From Diphasiastrum complanatum (taxonomy: Eukaryota > Streptophyta > Lycopodiopsida > Lycopodiales > Lycopodiaceae), in NCBI GenBank assembly GCA_029204225.1, contig MU831986.1:1-64000 (forward strand): a DNA stretch of 64,000 bases, read 5' to 3'. The position numbers were made by a program, and so were the translations under genes. Position 1 is the first letter of the stretch; each line of letters begins with the position of its first letter. The notes below the pieces were generated by a model that made no database searches, was not told where the DNA came from, and saw nothing but the letters and a program-made list of their open reading frames with translations. Shown here one piece after another: positions 1-10,779 of this stretch.

Positions 1-640
1 CTTCGGTTACTGCTCTATGAACTTGATTACAATCAAGAAAAGGCCAGTAGTTCAATCTGAACAACTAGCACTTTAATGGTTGTTACCATAGCTCAGAAAC
101 TAAAGGAGTACTAGTTGATCTAGCACTGTGATTCCAGTACATGCTGAATTTGCACAACGATAGAACTATACCTACCACATCAGGCGTGTATCTTGAACTT
201 AATGTAAAAAGAAGAGATACCAAACATGACATACAATGGATTACATGGTTTGTGGGACCAGTTGCAAGAAGCATACCCTTGGAAGCCGCTAAAAGCAGTA
301 GCCGCCAGTCCTCTCTATCTATTCCACAGCACTCCAAGAAAAGATTTAATACACAATTGCACCATCATGAGAACCCTTCAAGATGACAGAACAAAGAAGC
401 AACACATACAGAAATAATCATGAAGTGCTTTCTATAGAATGGAATTAAACTATTCGAAAGAGCAAAAGACGTATTAAGCAGAAAGATTGACTCAGATGGA
501 ACGACCAATTCGTCACAAACCCACTTTTTGTGCGCCAGGTTTGAAGAATCAAACGAAGTTCTCAATGTGGGAGCAACCTGGGAAAGTGAACAAAAAAACA
601 TCACCTGCCAATATAGCATAGAGAAATTAGTAAAGAAGCA
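1..640. other. No supported gene
   Basis: Short open frames occur on both strands but none has a recognisable domain. The right end leads into a plus-strand gypsy protease scrap, so part of this stretch may be decayed gag of the same element. I could not align it to anything. Confidence 0.3.
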
Positions 641-935
641 ACCGTGATTGATCGGAGGGTTCAAGAGTTACTTTGATTTCAACCAGGCTATGTGCAAAAT
701 GGGACCTTACCAAGTTGAAGCCTCCTCACTTTTGTCAATAAAGCTAGCTGATCAAACAACAGTCTGTGGAAGATAAATGTGTTGAAGACGTACCTGTCAG
801 ATTGTTCGGAGTTGCCATTTGTCATTACTTTTGTAGTAATGGACTTACCTGACGTATATGAGTGTTATTGGAACGTCCATGATTACGTGTTGCGCAAGCA
901 ATACATTACCTGGGGTACCTGGTAAAATTACTTTT
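641..935 (+). pseudogene. Gypsy retrotransposon protease fragment (frameshifted)
   Basis: Read in two frames, the plus strand gives a segment with VTLISTRLCAKWDL, then KLADQTTV, then FVVMDLPD. The same order (VNLISTTLYQKWGL, KLADQ, FVVMDIP) is found in the minus-strand protease at 6047-6430, so both come from one gypsy family. The aspartic-protease DSG/DGG triad is not preserved here and at least two frameshifts and a stop break the frame. It is a decayed copy in the opposite orientation to the neighbouring element. Confidence 0.7.
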
Positions 936-1079
936 GAGAATCGTTGAGCATTGCAGGTCAAAGTAGATCCAATCACTTGAATTATCAAGCCAGTAGACCA
1001 AAGAGAGGATGATGATTCATCAACAACAGACTCTAAGGTCATCACATCCACGATCAGTTTCGTCTTTATTATTAGTGCT

Positions 1080-1470
1080 AGCATCTCCTTCCTTTAGATT
1101 CTTTTTTGTGTAGTCGACGATCATGCCCATGTCTTGCGACACGGGCTATTCCTCCTGCTCTGCTAATGCCATGAACTGCCTCTATTGGTCGCACGAAAGT
1201 TTTTGGATGAAGCCTCATAGGACGCATCTGGAAGGACTTTGCATCATCCAACCGTTCCGTTGCTGCTACATCGCTTAGAGATGGTATCAAAAATTCAATT
1301 GACATAACTACATCTTGTCCATAAACAAGTTGAAATGGTGTTTGATTCGTACTTCCTTTGTAAGCGGTTGAGAATGCCCATAAATACTACATAAAGTTAT
1401 GTTCCCCAATCAGAACGACTTGCTTCTACAGTTTTTGTCATATGCAGTAGAGAATCTATTAGAGGATTCA
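1080..1470 (-). pseudogene. Gypsy integrase C-terminal part (fragment)
   Basis: The minus strand gives LWAFSTAYKGSTNQTPFQLV, then YGQDVVMSIEFLIPSL. This is the typical segment of gypsy integrases after the catalytic core (LWAYRT...TPF.LVYG....PIE). The frame is open from about 1440 down to the stop near 1078, but upstream it contains stops. The catalytic D,D,E residues are not visible. It probably belongs to the minus-strand gypsy element to its right. Confidence 0.75.
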
Positions 1471-1560
1471 GCTTGGCTATTACCCCTTGGATAATACGAG
1501 GTACTAAACCGGCTATTATTCTATTTACAACTCAACTTGTGTGCTCATTGGGCCATAGGC

Positions 1561-1950
1561 TTATACGTGCGGGATGCCATGCACCTCACAACATATTTTA
1601 TTAGCCGATATTATTATATACAATATGTTGGAAATACTCCAACAGGTCCCACGGACTGAAGTAGTGTCGGTCTCTCGGCACTCTGCCGGTTCAGTACAAA
1701 GTTTTCTTGGGCTGCCTCTGGTGGACTCAGGTAGCCAATGACATCTTCCATTAAGCTTATTCGGTCTATCTTCTTCAACAGTCCTCTGGGCGTGAGAAGG
1801 GACTCGTGGACTCCTGTTAGCCAGCTTGGTTGACCCACGCTTGAACTGCGTATCCAGGGTTCGCCAAGGAATACAACTCGGTAGTAAACATCGAACTACT
1901 GGAAGCTGATCTTCAATTTTCTTCTGAGGCCAATGTCTTATTTGGATCAA
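1561..1950 (-). pseudogene. Gypsy integrase zinc-finger (H2C2) region, decayed
   Basis: One minus frame contains HESLLTPRGLLKKI followed by ERPTLLQSVGPVGVFP. This resembles the H2C2 finger and linker that precede gypsy integrase cores (H...H...C..C then RPTLL.PVGP). The two cysteines are not preserved and the frame shifts. Its position between RNase H and the integrase C-terminal piece supports the call. The match is by eye and weak. Confidence 0.45.
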
Positions 1951-2029
1951 AGACTATTGGTGGGAGAAAATTATCCCACTCCATTTCAATTTCCGATTAG
2001 ATACTTTAAGTCTCGGATGTAAGTGGCTG

Positions 2030-2688
2030 CTGCGTGGACTGTTGGGTCAAGGCAGTTGAAATATTTATTAGAGAATTGGGTGAGAGCCCTTCAAGCATCT
2101 ACATTCGTATCTCGCCTGTGCTCTGAAAGGATTCTCGGCCAATTATAGTTTTTGTTGAAAATGAAAAATCATCTATCTTGACTTTAGGCATTAGAAAAAG
2201 TTTTTTCTATGTGTATGTAATGTTTCATAATGCAAATGCCAAATTTGGCCTAGAAGAAACTTGAGCTACATGGTTTCATAAATCTAGTTGGTCATATACA
2301 ACATGCATATAGAATGTAGACATAGAAATGCCAATTATGGGCTTGTAGAAACTCGTGGCACATCGAATGCAATGATTGTAAGTGATCTAAAGTGACATGC
2401 AAGGCATGCACAAAGTGAATTGGACACATGCATAATGATTTGGACAATTTTAGTTTATAAATTGAAACTTGGTAAAAAGTAGATAGAAATGCATGCATGT
2501 AAAGTGACAAATGTCACTAGATCTTTAGTTATCACTTTTAGATGTGGATGAAAGTAGAAGAGAGAAGGCTCTACCTCGAGCTACTTCAATCTCCATAAAT
2601 ATGTGTAAGCTCTCTCATAATTTTTTATGAAGAACCAAGCTTTGAAGCTATTCCATGTAATTTTGGATCTATCATATTGTTTGCTTGA

Positions 2689-2769
<81 letters not shown>

Positions 2770-2990
2770 AAGGTTACTCTAATGCATTAAATTCTTGTAC
2801 TTCTTCTCTTTTGATAATGAAAGCAATCATTCTTTCATTACTAGCATGCTAGATTGTGCTTTGGTCATAAATTCTAGAACTAGATCTTGATATCCAATCT
2901 AGAATCAATTTATGTGCTAAACACAAAGCTTAACAAGATCATTCACACTTGAGGACTGTTTCCCACACATGTGAACTTGCTGGATTTTCA
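2030..2990. repeat. LTR-like non-coding insertion with CT tract
   Basis: About 1 kb without coding potential separates the integrase pieces from the rest of the gypsy element. It is AT-rich, repeats ATGCATG-type words and carries a long CT microsatellite. It looks like LTR or leader sequence of another retroelement (similar in style to 48235-48720). I could not find paired ends or a target duplication, so solo LTR is only an inference. Confidence 0.35.
2692..2765. repeat. (TC)n microsatellite
   Basis: About 74 uninterrupted bases of TC/CT dinucleotide repeat. Two further long tracts of the same motif class are at 29368-29444 and, as GA, at 42164-42272. Confidence 0.97.
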
Positions 2991-3302
2991 TCAGTTTTGG
3001 ATGGTGATCTTGTCCAGAGGAGTGCCGCATTTTACCCATTTGGATCTTCGTTGTGCGCATGGTAGGAAATGCACATTCACCCTTAATTGTTGTGGACTAG
3101 TCACATAGGCCATGATGGCTGCAAGGTCCCGTTCAAATAGTTGCTGGCACCACTCAAGTTGTGGTTGGAGGGCGGGGAGTGCTTGCAGCTCGTTGTCTTT
3201 TATGGTCTGTGCCGAAAATGATATCTATCAGCCACCTCTTGAGGACTCGTGGGGATACTTGGCTAGAAACTCGTTGATTTTCTCCTCCATGGACTTTGGA
3301 CA

Positions 3303-3710
3303 TCAGAAGGCGTGGTTGGCAGATATGGATCTCGAGCCGCGAGATGTGGAGGCTTGGCCCTCCCCTTGGCTTTGGCTAGAACCTATGTCTTGGCTTTGAT
3401 CTTGCCCTTGATTGTCCATTCTTGTATCAGGGGGCCCTTGATCCTGTGCACCCGATCCCTGATCTGGACTAGTTGCCCCTGCTGCTTGTCTTCTCTTGTC
3501 CTGGCTGGAACTTGCCTGTGCAGCATCGAAGATGGGTGGCGTTGGAATTGCCACCGGGGCTAGTTGAGGTTTCTGCTCCATAAACCTTTGGCAGGCTTGC
3601 TTTGCCTGAGCGAGCTCCTGGTTGGCACTTGCCCTGTATTTGTCAAACTCCGTCTGGTGGCTGTTTAAGGTTTGGCTATATACCTGCACATGATGCCGGA
3701 AGAGATTCAT
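3303..3710 (-). CDS. Extra ORF after gypsy RNase H; coiled-coil then Q/S/G-rich tail
   Basis: A 135-codon minus ORF starts with ATG directly at the stop of the RNase H frame. Residues 1-50 are charged and helical (YSQTLNSHQTEFDKYRASAN), then a proline segment, then a long Q/G/S/D-rich low-complexity tail. No zinc knuckle, protease or integrase motif is present. In this place a gypsy polyprotein normally continues into the integrase. It may be an inserted gag-like N-terminus from another element, or a lineage-specific ORF. I do not recognise the protein. Confidence 0.5.
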   Translation of the reverse strand: MNLFRHHVQVYSQTLNSHQTEFDKYRASANQELAQAKQACQRFMEQKPQLAPVAIPTPPIFDAAQASSSQDKRRQAAGATSPDQGSGAQDQGPPDTRMDNQGQDQSQDIGSSQSQGEGQASTSRGSRSISANHAF

Positions 3711-4145
3711 TCACGAAACATGATCCGCCATGTAATGTTGCTTTTTCTTGCGAACCACTATTCTGAAATTAAACTCCAACAACAGAAGTAACCAACGAGT
3801 GACTCTTCCTGTGTTGCATGTTTTATTAACAAGATATAGCAAGGTTGATGGTCCGTATAAAATGCAAAATGTATGGCCATCAAATAATGGCAAACTTTTT
3901 AACCGCATAGATCATTGTCAGTGCCTCCCACTCAGTTGTCGAATAATTTACCTCTGAATTACTGAGCTGACGACTTGCAAATCGAATTGGGAAATCCTTT
4001 TTGTGTTCTCTTGGCTGGGTTAAGACAGCTCCTACTGCATACTTCAATGCATCCGTATGCACATGAAACTCGATGGACCAATTGGGTGGGTGTAGAATTG
4101 GCACTGAGACCAATGCATCTTTAAGCTTCTGGAAAGCCTAGAGGG
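3711..4145 (-). pseudogene. Gypsy RNase H domain (frameshifted)
   Basis: The upstream frame gives FHVHTDALKYAVGAVLTQP and SEVNYSTTEWEAL, matching the Asp and Glu blocks of Ty3/gypsy RNase H. A shift near 3890 moves to a second frame with ALLYLVNK-like sequence, RVTRWLLLLLEF and HYMADHVS, the usual end of the domain (H..ADHLSR). So the order of motifs is complete but the reading frame is broken once. Confidence 0.85.
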
Positions 4146-4905
4146 CTTCCTTAGTCCAATGTGGTTCTGTTGTGAGTTTGTAGATTAGTCGTGCTAACTC
4201 CGCAAAGTTTAAAATGAAGATCTTGTAATAGTTAGCATGACCCATGAAGATGTAGACCTCGTGAATCATTCCTGGTGGTGGCAGATTGACAATGATCTTG
4301 ATCTTTGATAGGTCCGTGGCGATCTCGTGTCTTGATACTATATGGTCAAGGATCAGCCATGCGTTATCAAAACTGGCATTCTTCTGGGTTCAAAGATATC
4401 TGATACTTGCGACATTTCTGTAGCACCTTCTCCAGATTGGATAAGTGCTCTGAATTAGGTCCATGCAAGCACAAATCATCCAGGAAAATCTCCAAAAACT
4501 TTTGCAAATACTCCTTGAATGTCGCCTGCATAACTCGTTGAAAAGTATTTGGGATATTGCAAAGTCCAAACAACATCACCTTGTAGGCATAGGCTCCCCA
4601 TTCCATGGCAAATGTTGTCTTATGCTGATCTTGCGGTGCTATCTTCACCTGATTGTACCTGCTAAAGCCATCCAGGAAACTGTAGGCTTCTGCTCCAGCT
4701 ACTCTATCCAGGACACTTTTCGTGAATGGTAAGGGAAAATGGTCCTTCTTGGTCACTACGTTTAACGCTTTCAGATTCACACAGATTCGTATCTTGCCGT
4801 TCTTTTTGGGTACCATGACTATTGGTAATACCCACTCAATGTGCTCGATTTCATAAATGAAATCAACATCTAACAACTTTTGCAACTCTTGTTTGATCAA
4901 CTATG
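4146..4905 (-). pseudogene. Gypsy reverse transcriptase
   Basis: An open stretch of 177 codons (4367-4900) holds the RT core: VMVPKKNGKIRICVNLKALN, then FPLPF, SFLDGFSRYNQ, TTFAMEWGAYAYKVMLFGL, and the catalytic block FLDDLCLHG (the F/Y-x-D-D signature is intact). It ends at a stop after NPEECQF, and the remaining thumb part towards 4146 is in broken frames. It copies element RNA into DNA in cytoplasmic particles in active relatives. This copy is unlikely to be active because gag and pol frames are interrupted. Confidence 0.9.
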
Positions 4906-5990
4906 TGTAATTCGAATTGCAACGATAATAGCGACTCACCTTGGGGATTGCTCCATCCACCAAGGGTATGGTATGTTGGACTATTGTTGGTGGGATTATC
5001 TTCAGATCACTATAATTCCATGCAAAACAATCTTTGTATTCCACCAACAGTGATCATAGTCTCTTGAATTGTGTGGGCATCAATTGCTCTTCCACGTGCA
5101 CAATTTTCTCTTCTTCTCCTGGCTCAACAAGGTTCATCGGTTGTGTACGCACAGGTCCTTTGAAGACTTGTTCCGCTGGAGCCTGATTTTGATTAGGTTC
5201 TCTTTGCGCTTGCGACATCATAATTACCACATCGTCTAAGGTGTAGTTTTTGAAGGTATCAAGCATCTTGTGAACCGGTGCTCAATGAGATTCCTCCTTT
5301 GACATATTGATCTTAACCTGATTGGCCATCTGTTGAATTTTTGTCATCTGTGAGGAAGATGACACTGCATCTGAGTCCATTCTGATCGACTTCAAGGAAT
5401 TCGACACCTTCTTTTTGTCTTTTTTTGTCACATAGTTGGATTCGTCCTTGTTGTCTTTCTTCGGCGCTGGTGTGATATTTGCCTTGTGGTTGCGAATATC
5501 AGCATCCACCATAGCTATAGCCTCGTCTAGTAGATCGCTCCATCGGATCACTTGGTTGTAGCGCAGTTTCAACTGGTTCTTCTTGTTTATAGGTGCCCTT
5601 GGTGGATCTATCTTTGAAACTTTAGCCATTGCGGATTTTTGTGGCGGTTGAGCTAGTACTCTCTTGATTACATAGCGATCTGGGTCCATATGTTGTAGGA
5701 CCTGTTCATCAGTTAGCTCATTCTCCTTGTTATAAGTAAGAGCATGTTGCCAAGGAACCAAATAATTGTCCACTGGGTTCTCAATTGCTTCCGTTAACAA
5801 CCATGTTACATTGATCATATTCACCCCGAAAGTGATTCGTGTGTCCATCATATAGCACTTGGGTGAAATTGTGCTAGGTTCTGGATCTAAATTGTGTTGA
5901 CAAGCATGCCCAACCATGTAGTCAATCGTTGCTAAGGCGTCCTTCCATGTCAAGATATCTGCTTTGAAATTGTAATGACCTCCCTTGGCT
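4906..5990 (-). pseudogene. Long linker between gypsy protease and RT
   Basis: Two minus frames (5282-5953, 223 codons, and 5054-5266, 70 codons) fill the gap between protease and RT. The larger has a clear hydrophilic, lysine-rich C-terminal half and no recognised domain. About 350 residues is longer than usual for this spacer. A short block, TDEQVLQHMDP, resembles TNEQILHYLDP in the gypsy scrap at 52.2-52.6 kb, so the linker is a family character rather than random sequence. Confidence 0.55.
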
Positions 5991-6046
5991 TGCCTTGGGC
6001 GATCGATTGTATGATATGTGGTGGACGATCCGTCAAAGGTGAGTTT

Positions 6047-6430
6047 TCATGTATCCCAGTTGTGAACTACTTGTGCAGTCCTCAACTGCAGTCTTCCCAG
6101 TAAAATGCGGTAGGCAGAAGGGGATTCTGGTATATCCATCACCACAAAAGTGATCACAAACTGCATTTTTGCTATTTTCACAGGGATGTCATCAACTACA
6201 CCTTTTGGTTTTACACAAGATTGATCTGCTAGCTTAATGGCGAATTTTGATGGCTTTAATCCTTGTAAACCCCATTTCTGATACAAAGTAGTGGAGATCA
6301 AATTTACACCTGATCCTCCATCTACCACTACTGCTTTGTCCTCGAATCTCGTGTTTGATTGGCAGCATGATGTTGTGTTTTTCACTTTCTCACGATGCCC
6401 CGATGTGGAGGACGTTATTGGTTTTTTCAT
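6047..6430 (-). CDS. Gypsy aspartic protease region
   Basis: An open minus frame of 127 codons contains VVVDGGSGVNLISTTLYQKW, the place of the D-[ST]-G active site of retroviral-type proteases (here D-G-G-S-G), followed by IKLADQ, a DDIPVKI block and FVVMDIPES, and ends near HNWDT. The protease would cut the gag-pol polyprotein. The DGG variant occurs in some gypsy families and may or may not be active. It sits between the zinc-knuckle part of gag and the linker to RT. Confidence 0.75.
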   Translation of the reverse strand: MKKPITSSTSGHREKVKNTTSCCQSNTRFEDKAVVVDGGSGVNLISTTLYQKWGLQGLKPSKFAIKLADQSCVKPKGVVDDIPVKIAKMQFVITFVVMDIPESPSAYRILLGRLQLRTAQVVHNWDT

Positions 6431-6473
6431 AGCCCGCGCAATATGTGGGCTCTGGTGTTACTGGTTCTACTTC

Positions 6474-7560
6474 TTATTTGGCCCATTCAGCCAGAAGGCT
6501 CTTGGCTTGTGGTGCAATCCGTAGTAATTCTTCGAGGGATAAACTAACACGGCTTGCTAGCAAACTTGTGAGTACTTCAATGTGCGGATCCTCGGGCTCC
6601 GCCATATGGAATGGTGGTTCATAATGATGCAACCGATTGTTCTGATCAGTATGTAGTGGTGAGTCCACTTGTGGTACTGGTTCATCAGCAACAAGAGGTT
6701 CTATAGGTATGTCTCTTGCTTGAGCTTTTTCCTCCTCTTGTACCATCGACATCCAATGGTGTATCTTCTGATACTGTCTTCTTTCTTCCCTCACATTCGG
6801 ATATGACCATGTACCTGAGGGTTGATCATCGGATAATGATGGTGGTGGTGAGGGAGACACTTCCTTGCGCTTTTGTGCTCGCGTGACGGCTAACACTGGG
6901 GTGTGGAAGTGTTGCTTTTCTAGTGGCAACCCTGTTGGAACTGCTGTCGGTTGCACTGTATTGAAATTTAATGGTGCACTCGTTCGAGGCCTTAATGGAC
7001 AGTTCTTGTAGCAGTGTCCATAATCGCACTCTCGACAGAAGGACGTGTATTGTCCCTTGTATGGACATTCTACAATCCGGTGTCCTTCATCGCATCCGTA
7101 GCAGCCGTAATTCCTCCCTCCCTAATGCTGAGGTTGAGCTGCATATGTCGCATAATATTTGTTAATGGTTGGATCTATAATTGGTTCGTCTGGCCTGTAC
7201 CATTGCTGCTGCTCAGATTGAGATGGTGTTGGTACTTCATGCTCCACTGCTATCAAGTTCACATGGGCCACTTGCTGGTTGGCTGTCCCTAGTGGTGCAG
7301 GTAAAGCCATACACTGCTGGTTGTTCGACACGCCATACCTTGGTGTCGCATTTGGTGCCCCTTGATGATATGGATAAGAAGTCTGATAAGGACTCCTCTT
7401 TTGTTGTATAATTCGGGGGCAAAAGGTCGTCTCGTGCGATGATGCATTGCACAAATGGCAGAACCTCTGTGTCAGTCTCAGATTTTGCTTTAGGACTGGA
7501 CACTCATTAGTTGTATGGTTTTGAGTGCAAATTGAGCACCATACATTTTCTCAACGGAGA
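6474..7560 (-). pseudogene. Gypsy gag nucleocapsid with four zinc knuckles
   Basis: Reading leftwards there are four CCHC boxes: CSICTQNHTTNEC (7500-7538), CHLCNASSHETTFC (7419-7460), CYGCDEGHRIVEC (7065-7103) and CRECDYGHCYKNC (6999-7037). Three have C-X2-C-X3-H-X4-C spacing, one residue shorter than the usual C-X2-C-X4-H-X4-C. Boxes 2 to 4 share one frame, interrupted by a single TAG at 7122-7124. The segment between boxes 2 and 3 is Q/P/Y-rich. Box 1 lies in a different frame or before a shift. The region binds RNA in gag proteins. Confidence 0.8.
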
Positions 7561-7632
7561 TACTTCAGCTGGTTTTGATCCGGTGGATTGGGCGTTGGTG
7601 CTACAGCTCCCTGCAAGGCCTTCAGTTTTTTA

Positions 7633-8455
7633 TCAAACTGAGCGGTGAGTTGTTCCATCTGTTGTTTGTGTAATTTGGTCATTTGCTTCAAACAGTAGTT
7701 TTGTGGAAAGATTGAAAGCGTTGGATGATGATGATGCTACCGAGGGAGTTGGAGTTTGGGTGGTTGGGTATTCATCGTCAGAGCCCTCATCCTCTTTCCT
7801 GATGGCATCTTCCATTGCTTCTTCCAAGGTAACATACTTCTCCCATCGTTTAAGCGCTCTTCTGATGATACGTGATAACCTCGCGAGGAACCACATAATC
7901 ACCGCATGATCGGGAGTTAGGGGTGCATTACATTCAAATCGCAAATGTTTCACCCGCTCGATATAATTCCCGACTCTTTCTCTTTTTCCCATCTTGACTT
8001 TGCTCAACAGGAGGAACGAGTCTTTCAAGAATTTCCTTGGTTTAAAGTTTGTGATGAGAGCCGCTTTAACCGCTTTCCATGTGGTCTTTTCTTCTTCCGA
8101 TAGGTTGAAGAACCAATCTTGAGCCACTGCCACAAGGGACATTGGAAACATCATCCATTTTTTTGTCGGTATCCGATCACCATAGATCTCGCAAGCTTGC
8201 TCGTAGATCTGGAGGAATCTGATGATCTATCTTACTTTGGAATCTCCATCTGTGGTGCCTTCCAGATTGCTTACAAGGGTGCAACAAGTATGGGTTGATC
8301 CATTGGATCCATTGGTACTGGTTTGGAATCTGTCTCAATTTGTGCAACTGCTACTCTGGGAAGGTTTGGTGCTTGGTTCACTGTTCTTCTTGCTATTGAT
8401 CGTCCAGATCTCAGATTTATTCGACGGTGGGGTCCAAGGTAATTGAATCTTGTTG
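7633..8455 (-). pseudogene. Gypsy gag capsid region
   Basis: The open part (7633-8154, 173 codons) reads AQDWFFNLSEEEKTTWKAVK, FKPRKFL, VGNYIERVKHLRFEC and is the retrotransposon gag domain (W-x(2)-L...W..F...F...F...L....Q..R.GE.V..Y). Upstream the minus strand continues with IRFLQIYEQACEIYGDRIPT in the same style after a stop, so gag begins near 8455. It ends in a Ser/Thr-rich tail before the first zinc knuckle. Confidence 0.85.
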
Positions 8456-8460
8456 ATCAG

Positions 8461-9039
8461 TTGTATGCAATCTGGATCTTATATCCTAAGGGCGGTTACC
8501 AACTTTGTACATATGCAAAACTGGAGTAAATGGCAGTTAAGGCATAAGATATTTTTTTTCTTGACACTTGTAAATATATATACTAGTTGAATCAAGCTAT
8601 GTAAGTGTTAATTGAGTGTTAATCAAATTTCTTTTTCAATTAGAGTTATCTGTAGCCAGCTTTATCACGCTCAACAAGCTGAAGTTATTACTTCAAGCCA
8701 TTGTACTCATTGTTGATATTAATCAGAGTGCAATTTTTGTCTCACTATTGCGTTGTTCATTTGTGCAATCTGTATGAATCACTTGTCTTGAATATTTCTG
8801 CTACTAACTATTGCGTTTCTGTTCTTACACACCTACGCTCAAAGCCTCGAGCTTCTGCTGCCGGTCATCCCCACGTTTTATGACATGGAGCAGGCATTTC
8901 AGTAATGTGCATTTCTATTGCAATTATCAATCTTGTTTCAATCAAGATGACTTTCTAGCAAACGCATAGCCAACAGTATTCCGACAATCATTGTTTCTAC
9001 CAATGATCTCGTTCAACCAGAATGGATCCATCATCTATC
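8461..9039. other. No supported gene; probable LTR or leader sequence
   Basis: AT-rich sequence between the gypsy gag start (minus) and a copia gag start (plus). It could contain the remains of both leaders. I see no clear primer-binding site or paired LTR here. Confidence 0.3.
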
Positions 9040-9343
9040 TAGTTCATCTCTCATTGACAAACTCGATGGAGATAACTACCATCTCTGGAAATTCAAAATG
9101 AAGGTTATACTTCTAGCCAAAGAACTCTGGGACATCGTTGATGACACGCAGCTCAAACCAGAAGGTGATGCAGCCAACATCACCAAGTGGAGACTGAGAG
9201 ATGGCAAGGCATTTTCCATGATCACTCTCAATATCAAGGATACTCAAATCAGCCACATACGTGCTGCTCAGACCGCTAAGAATGCATGGGACATCCTAGC
9301 AACTCTCTACGACATCAGAGACGTTACTTCCAATAATACATAA
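9040..9343 (+). pseudogene. Copia gag N-terminal fragment
   Basis: The plus strand gives LIDKLDGDNYHLWKFKMKVI followed by ELWDIVDD, and later DTQISHIRAAQTAKNAWDIL. This is the copia gag start (I.KL.G.NY..WK..M...L) and the UBN2-type repeat. It stops at about 9343, where a TAA follows NNT, well before any zinc knuckle. The same family is represented at 39079 (LINKFNGDDFHMWKFKMRMI). Confidence 0.85.
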
Positions 9344-10174
9344 ACTTCTTCTTGTCTTTCACATAAGTATCCCGAGATTCATCAGAGATTTTGAACGAAA
9401 ACTTCGACATTCAAAATGTGTGACAAAGAGAATATGATTAGTAGATGAGAAGATATGTTAGACATATTTCAAACATTACCTTACCAAAACTATGACAAAG
9501 TTTCAAAAGATTAGGACTTTTTAACGAAAATTTCAAAAAATTGCAAGAGAAAATGAGCAAATTTTTCATATTTAAATTGAAAATTATAATGGTTTCCAAG
9601 GTTTTGAAACTATATAGATTCATATATTCTTGGTAAAATGTAGTACGCTTTAACGATTATAGCCTCCAATTTCTTCTTTTTCCAAGACGGGGCTAGCAAT
9701 AGAGGAACATTATCACAAAGCATAGCGAGTGGAGTTGGTGCCAACCTCCTTGATGCTCAACATAGCTAGTGCTCTTCATCTCTCTCGCTCGCTATGCTGA
9801 GCATAGGAGATAGGTAGGGACGACGTCCAACATAGCCAGTGAACGGTCTCAGGGCCTGCCACCGCATGGCATGACCTCGACCATGCGTTGCGAGTATGCT
9901 GCCGTTTAACATTCTTCTATTTGACTTCTATTGTCATTTGTTGCTGCAGCAGATTTGAAAAGACATCAAATGGATGTACAGACAACATAGGCTGAAGGTC
10001 TCGTGGGGCCGTGTGTGTAATCGACATGTTGCTATCTTCTTATTTAAGATAAGAATAAGATGCTAGCTTATTCTCAGATATAGGAATAGGATAACAATCC
10101 GTAGATATCGAAGAGGCATTTACATGCTGCAACCCGAAGGTTAGAATATCGAAGGTAAACAGAATCATGCATGT
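9344..10174. other. No supported gene
   Basis: AT-rich sequence up to about 9650, then a more balanced stretch (9660-9960). It replaces what would be the protease and integrase of the copia element, because gag lies before it and RT after it in the same orientation. Confidence 0.35.
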
Positions 10175-10740
10175 AAACTTTATAAAGCACTTTATGGCTT
10201 GAAGAAAGATGCTCGAGCCTGGTTTCAGAGAATCAATGCTTTCCTTATCAATCACGGCTACACACCAAGCTCTTCATATTCTAATGTCTACTTCAAGGCA
10301 ATGCAACATTCCTTTATCATTATCACTTTGTATGTGGACGACACATTGCTTTTCAACAATAGTATTGATTAAATAAAAGAAGCTAAGACAATGCTGTCTT
10401 CCGAATTCGATATGACCGATCTAGGCGAAGCTCATTATCGTCTATGTATTCAAATACAAAAAGACAAAAAATAGAAGTTGATTTATATTACTCAATAATG
10501 ATACATTCACAATGTCTTGCTCAGATATAATTTGATGAATTGCCAATTAGCTCTCTCACCGATGGAGCCAGGACTCAAGATATCGAAGAACCAATGTCCC
10601 TGAACAATCGAAGAGGAGCAGATGTGTGAGTATCCTTATCACTTGATAATAGGATCTCTTATGTACGCGATGATCTGCAGACATAGCTTTTGCAGTCAGT
10701 TCCTTAAGTCAACCCACTTGATTTGAAGCTAAAGATTTGC
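10175..10740 (+). pseudogene. Copia reverse transcriptase / RNase H fragment
   Basis: The frame reads KLYKALYGLKKDARAWFQRI, then LINHGYTPSSSYSNVYF and IITLYVDDTLLFNN, with the copia catalytic YVDD intact. A TAA follows, then TDLGEAHYRL. Further on YPYHLIIGSLMYAMICR marks the start of the connection to RNase H. Stops interrupt it at several points. It is the 3' part of the copia element whose gag start lies at 9040. Confidence 0.88.
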
Positions 10741-10779
10741 CCTAACTAATTAGCAAGTAAATTTATGAGAAGTCCTAAC

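Larger units (their letters stand above)
1080..8460 (-). mobile_element. Degraded Ty3/gypsy LTR retrotransposon, minus strand
   Basis: Reading leftwards from about 8460 the order is gag capsid, four zinc knuckles, protease, a long protease-RT linker, reverse transcriptase, RNase H, an extra ORF, then integrase zinc-finger and C-terminal pieces. This is the gypsy order (integrase after RNase H). The integrase is separated from RNase H by about 1.3 kb that holds an LTR-like insertion with a CT tract. Many frames are broken by single stops. No terminal LTR pair was identified, so the outer limits are approximate. Confidence 0.8.

Noticed and set aside
4463-4732. Plus-strand frame of 89 codons
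   Set aside because: Antisense shadow of the gypsy reverse transcriptase.
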